Below, in pieces: positions 61,365-64,000 of a stretch of 64,000 bases of DNA. Below the pieces are notes generated by a model that did no database searches, had not been told where the DNA came from, and was given only the letters and a program-made list of their open reading frames with translations. The number at the start of each line of letters is the position of its first letter. The stretch's first letter is position 1. Made by a program: the position numbers and the translations under genes. Origin of the DNA: Pythium myriotylum (Eukaryota; Oomycota; Peronosporomycetes; Pythiales; Pythiaceae); NCBI GenBank assembly GCA_023091665.1, contig JALJCQ010000008.1, forward strand, positions 434,001 through 498,000. The letters run 5' to 3'.

Positions 61365-61518
61365 TGTCGTACTCGTTGTATCCAGTCATAAACGCCTTGC
61401 ATCTGTCGGTTCCGTTGCAGTCAACTTGACTGAGTCTCGCCTCTTCGTCCTTGGCTTCGATGATCTCGCGCTCGGACCCTCAAGTTGAAGCTCCCCGAAC
61501 AGATCAGTTCGGTTTTGC

Positions 61519-61526
61519 TGACGTCA
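61519..61526. promoter_or_regulatory. TGACGTCA upstream of ABH5
   Basis: In TTTGCTGACGTCAACAA, 86 bases before the ATG. Confidence 0.5.
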
Positions 61527-61611
61527 ACAAAAGCAGATCACTCAAGATCTCAGCCAACAAAGAAGAACATCCGACCGTGTCAAACACTGCGCAAATCGAC
61601 TGTCGCGAGAA

Positions 61612-62624
61612 ATGGCGACACCGCGCGACCGCATCGTCTTGCTCTTCTGCCACGCAGGCAGCCTCAACAAAAATGTCTGGACGCCCATCGTGCGCCGTCT
61701 CAAGGCCACCCCAACGCTGCAGCGCTTTGCCTGGGAGCCCTTCGCGATCGACTGGCGATACCACGGCGCCAAAAGCAGTGACGCCGATCCGGCGACGATC
61801 TACTACAAGGACGGCGACAAGAGCAAGCCGCGTGTGGAGCACCCGGGCAAGTACTGGCCCGAGTGGGCGCCACAGGACCTGAAGAAGGTAGTCAAGTTGT
61901 TGCGCAATGAGGATGCGGCACTTGGACGCGAGACGCATATCATCGGGATTGGCCATTCGATGGGTGCGGCCTCATTATTGAATGTCGAGACGAGGAACCC
62001 TGGGACGTTTGCGGGGCTGATTCTCTTCGAACCGCCGTTTACGACGCTGAGCGGACTCCGTGAAGGAGAAAAGTCGACTGCCGCGGTGATCAACACGCTC
62101 GCACGTCCGGGAGAGTGGTGAGTAATCAATGGCGTTGGTGAATTAGATGCGCGAGGACTCATGCGCGTTGGTTTGTTGAGTACAGGAATTCGTGGGAGGA
62201 AGTCGTGGACCATTTCAAGAACGGGAGGATCTACCGCCGATGGCATCCCGAGAGCATGGAGGCGTTTCTCAGGGGCGGAATCAAGAAATCGAGCGACGGC
62301 AAACGCTTCCTCCTCGCGATGGCTCCGACTCACGAGGCCTCGCTCTACTGCCACGCGTTCATGGTTCTCACGAAAGACGAGCTACGGCGCATCCAATGCA
62401 AGGCTGTGATCGAGGTCGGCGACCAGACCGTGCTCTTCGACACGAAACACGCTCAGGACCTTGCGACGCAGCTCCCGGAGATCTTCACGCTCGCCGAGCC
62501 GATCAAGAACACGACCCACTTCATGGTCATCGAGGACCCGGACACGTGCACGGCCCGCATCGTCGCCAACCTCGAGACGTTCCCCATCATCCAGCAGGCG
62601 CTCGCACGCGACAGCAAGCTATGA
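61612..62624 (+). CDS. Alpha/beta hydrolase ABH5, PTS1 SKL
   Basis: Exons 61612-62117 and 62186-62624 (314 residues), intron 68 nt. GHSMGAAS nucleophile, EVGDQTVLFD acid region, TTHFMVIEDPD histidine. Ends ARDSKL, the canonical peroxisomal signal. N-terminal exon is a near copy of ABH4; the lid region just before the intron differs (PPFTTLSGLREGEKS versus PTFTTDSELRGEATT), which may change substrate access. Confidence 0.88.
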
Positions 62625-62831
62625 AGTCCATTGTTGTGATTACGGGCCTGTTTACTGTTACCATTGATGGGGAGCTCGTGAGGAGCTCAATGGATACCTT
62701 CGTTCAACATCCCCCCTCTCTTCATGGAATGTTTGCTGATTTCACGCGGATGAGTACACTCGCGGCAACGAAACCTTGACGTGCGCTCGGCAGCAAGACT
62801 CGCAGTCTGGAACGCGCCTCGCCCTGCAAGA

Positions 62832-63842
62832 ATGGCCTCCAGCGACCGCATCGTGCTGCTGCTGTGCCACGGCACGAGCCACCACAAGGGCACGTGGGCG
62901 CCCATCGTGCGTCGGCTCCGCGCCGCGGCGCTGCTGCAGCGCGTGCCCTGCGAGATCTTGCCCATCGACTGGCGATACCACGGCGCCAAGAGCACGGACC
63001 GCGATCCGCCGAGCGTGTACTATCACGAAGGAGACGAGGACGAGCCGCGCGTGAGCCATCCGGGGCGGCAGTGGACCGAGTGGGCGCCCGAGGATCTGCT
63101 CAAGATGACCACGCTCTTGCGCAATGAAGACAAAGCGAGAGGCCGCAAGACCCACATCGTGGGCATCGGCCACTCGCTCGGCGCCGTCGCGCTGCTGAAG
63201 TGCGAGGTCGATCACCCGGGCACATTCGCCGGGCTCGTGCTGTTCGAGCCGACGCAGACGGTCGGCTGGGGCTATGAAGGCCCCAATATCATGGCCGGCA
63301 CGATGGTCAAGCGCATGCTCGCCGGCACGGACCACTGGTGAGTGGAACAAATCGGGTCTCGTTGGTCTTACGGTATGAACGCATGCCTGAACCGAGCTTG
63401 CATTGGCTTGCGTAGGGATACGTGGGAGGACGTCGTTAATTATTACAAGACGAGTCGTGCATTTGCGCGTCTGCATCCGGAGGGGCTTGAGGCCTTTCTC
63501 GACGGCGGCATCAAGAAGACGCGCGATGGCCGCTTCCGCCTCGCGCTGCCGCTGCTGCAAGAGGCCGCGTTCTACTGTTTCCAAGTCGTCGGCTACACTG
63601 AGGACCAGATCGCGAGCGTAGTCTGTCCCGTCGTAATCGAGTACGGCAGCGAGAGCGTCTTTGCGGACAAAGATACTTACAAGCAAATGGCCGCACTGGC
63701 GCCTGGGCGGATCACTCTGGCGGAGCCGCTGGACGGACTCTCGCACTTTACAGTCCTGGAGAACCCGGAGCTCTGTGCTACCCGGATCCTCGGCACGTTG
63801 GAGAAGCTCCCGATCTTCCAGAGAGCAGCGAGTAAGCTCTAG
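62832..63842 (+). CDS. Alpha/beta hydrolase ABH6, PTS1 SKL, altered acid site
   Basis: Exons 62832-63337 and 63416-63842 (310 residues), intron 78 nt at the conserved Trp codon. LLCHGTSHHK, nucleophile GHSLGAV and LSHFTVLENPE histidine region are kept, but where siblings have GD(H/Q/R)T the sequence is IEYGSESVFADKD, so the usual acid is missing or shifted. Ends RAASKL. GC-rich codon use compared with ABH4/5. Possibly a different specificity or a non-hydrolytic paralogue. Confidence 0.86.
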
Positions 63843-64000
63843 TGATTTGTGTGAAGAGAGCCCGATTGAGTTGTGAGTTCTCTGCCTGTCTATGACTCAA
63901 ATGAACGGATACTGCAAGCGAGGTTCACTCGGTGGTGCAGCCTTCCTGTCCTCGCACCCAAGAGATTGTAGTGAATAGTAGCTGAAAGGAGCCGTTGGAG

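Noticed and set aside
62742..63746. 334-codon antisense frame across ABH6
   Set aside because: Antisense shadow of a GC-rich coding region; composition only.
1..64000. CRISPR arrays, operons or bacterial-type riboswitches
   Set aside because: The introns, leaders and gene families are eukaryotic; no array of spaced repeats seen.

Overview
The window looks like an oomycete (Oomycota) nuclear chromosome segment. The evidence is short phase-conserved GT-AG introns of about 60-110 nt, dense tandem gene families on both strands, start-site sequences resembling the oomycete Inr+FPR core promoter (TCATT..CA.TTT), and 5'-truncated LINE and deleted hAT insertions. I cannot assign a genus from sequence alone.

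Layout. 1-7387: three tandem minus-strand FAD-dependent monooxygenases (FMO1 cut by the window edge, FMO2, FMO3). 9227-12362: two related single-pass membrane proteins with a Cys-rich ectodomain. 13080-15165: a multi-BRCT, TopBP1-like protein. 17271-42325: an interleaved array of three spinster-like MFS transporters, seven zinc alcohol dehydrogenases (ADH1-7), a long-chain acyl-CoA synthetase (LACS1) and a short-chain dehydrogenase, with two 5'-truncated LINE insertions bounded by recognisable target-site duplications. 42376-43350: an unknown protein. 43820-51739: four paralogous secreted proteins (Sec1-4), mostly GPI-anchored, caught mid-decay and mid-duplication. 52447-54424: a second acyl-CoA synthetase (LACS2) with a frameshift and a hAT-family insertion at its 3' end. 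56489-63842: six tandem alpha/beta hydrolases, all ending in PTS1-like tripeptides (SKL, SRL, SRM, TKL), so probably peroxisomal.

How the genes may work together (inference). Flavin monooxygenases, alcohol dehydrogenases, lipid-type MFS carriers, acyl-CoA synthetases carrying an N-myristoylation-like start, an HSD10-type dehydrogenase and peroxisomal hydrolases would fit uptake and oxidative processing of a lipid or aromatic substrate, ending in the peroxisome. The palindrome TGACGTCA lies upstream of three of the hydrolases and of LACS1. The strongest structural stories are mosaic gene conversion in FMO1/FMO2 and in two hydrolases, a near-identical inverted ADH4/ADH5 pair around MFS2, the hAT hit on LACS2, and a perfect 36-bp palindrome within the Sec3 coding sequence.
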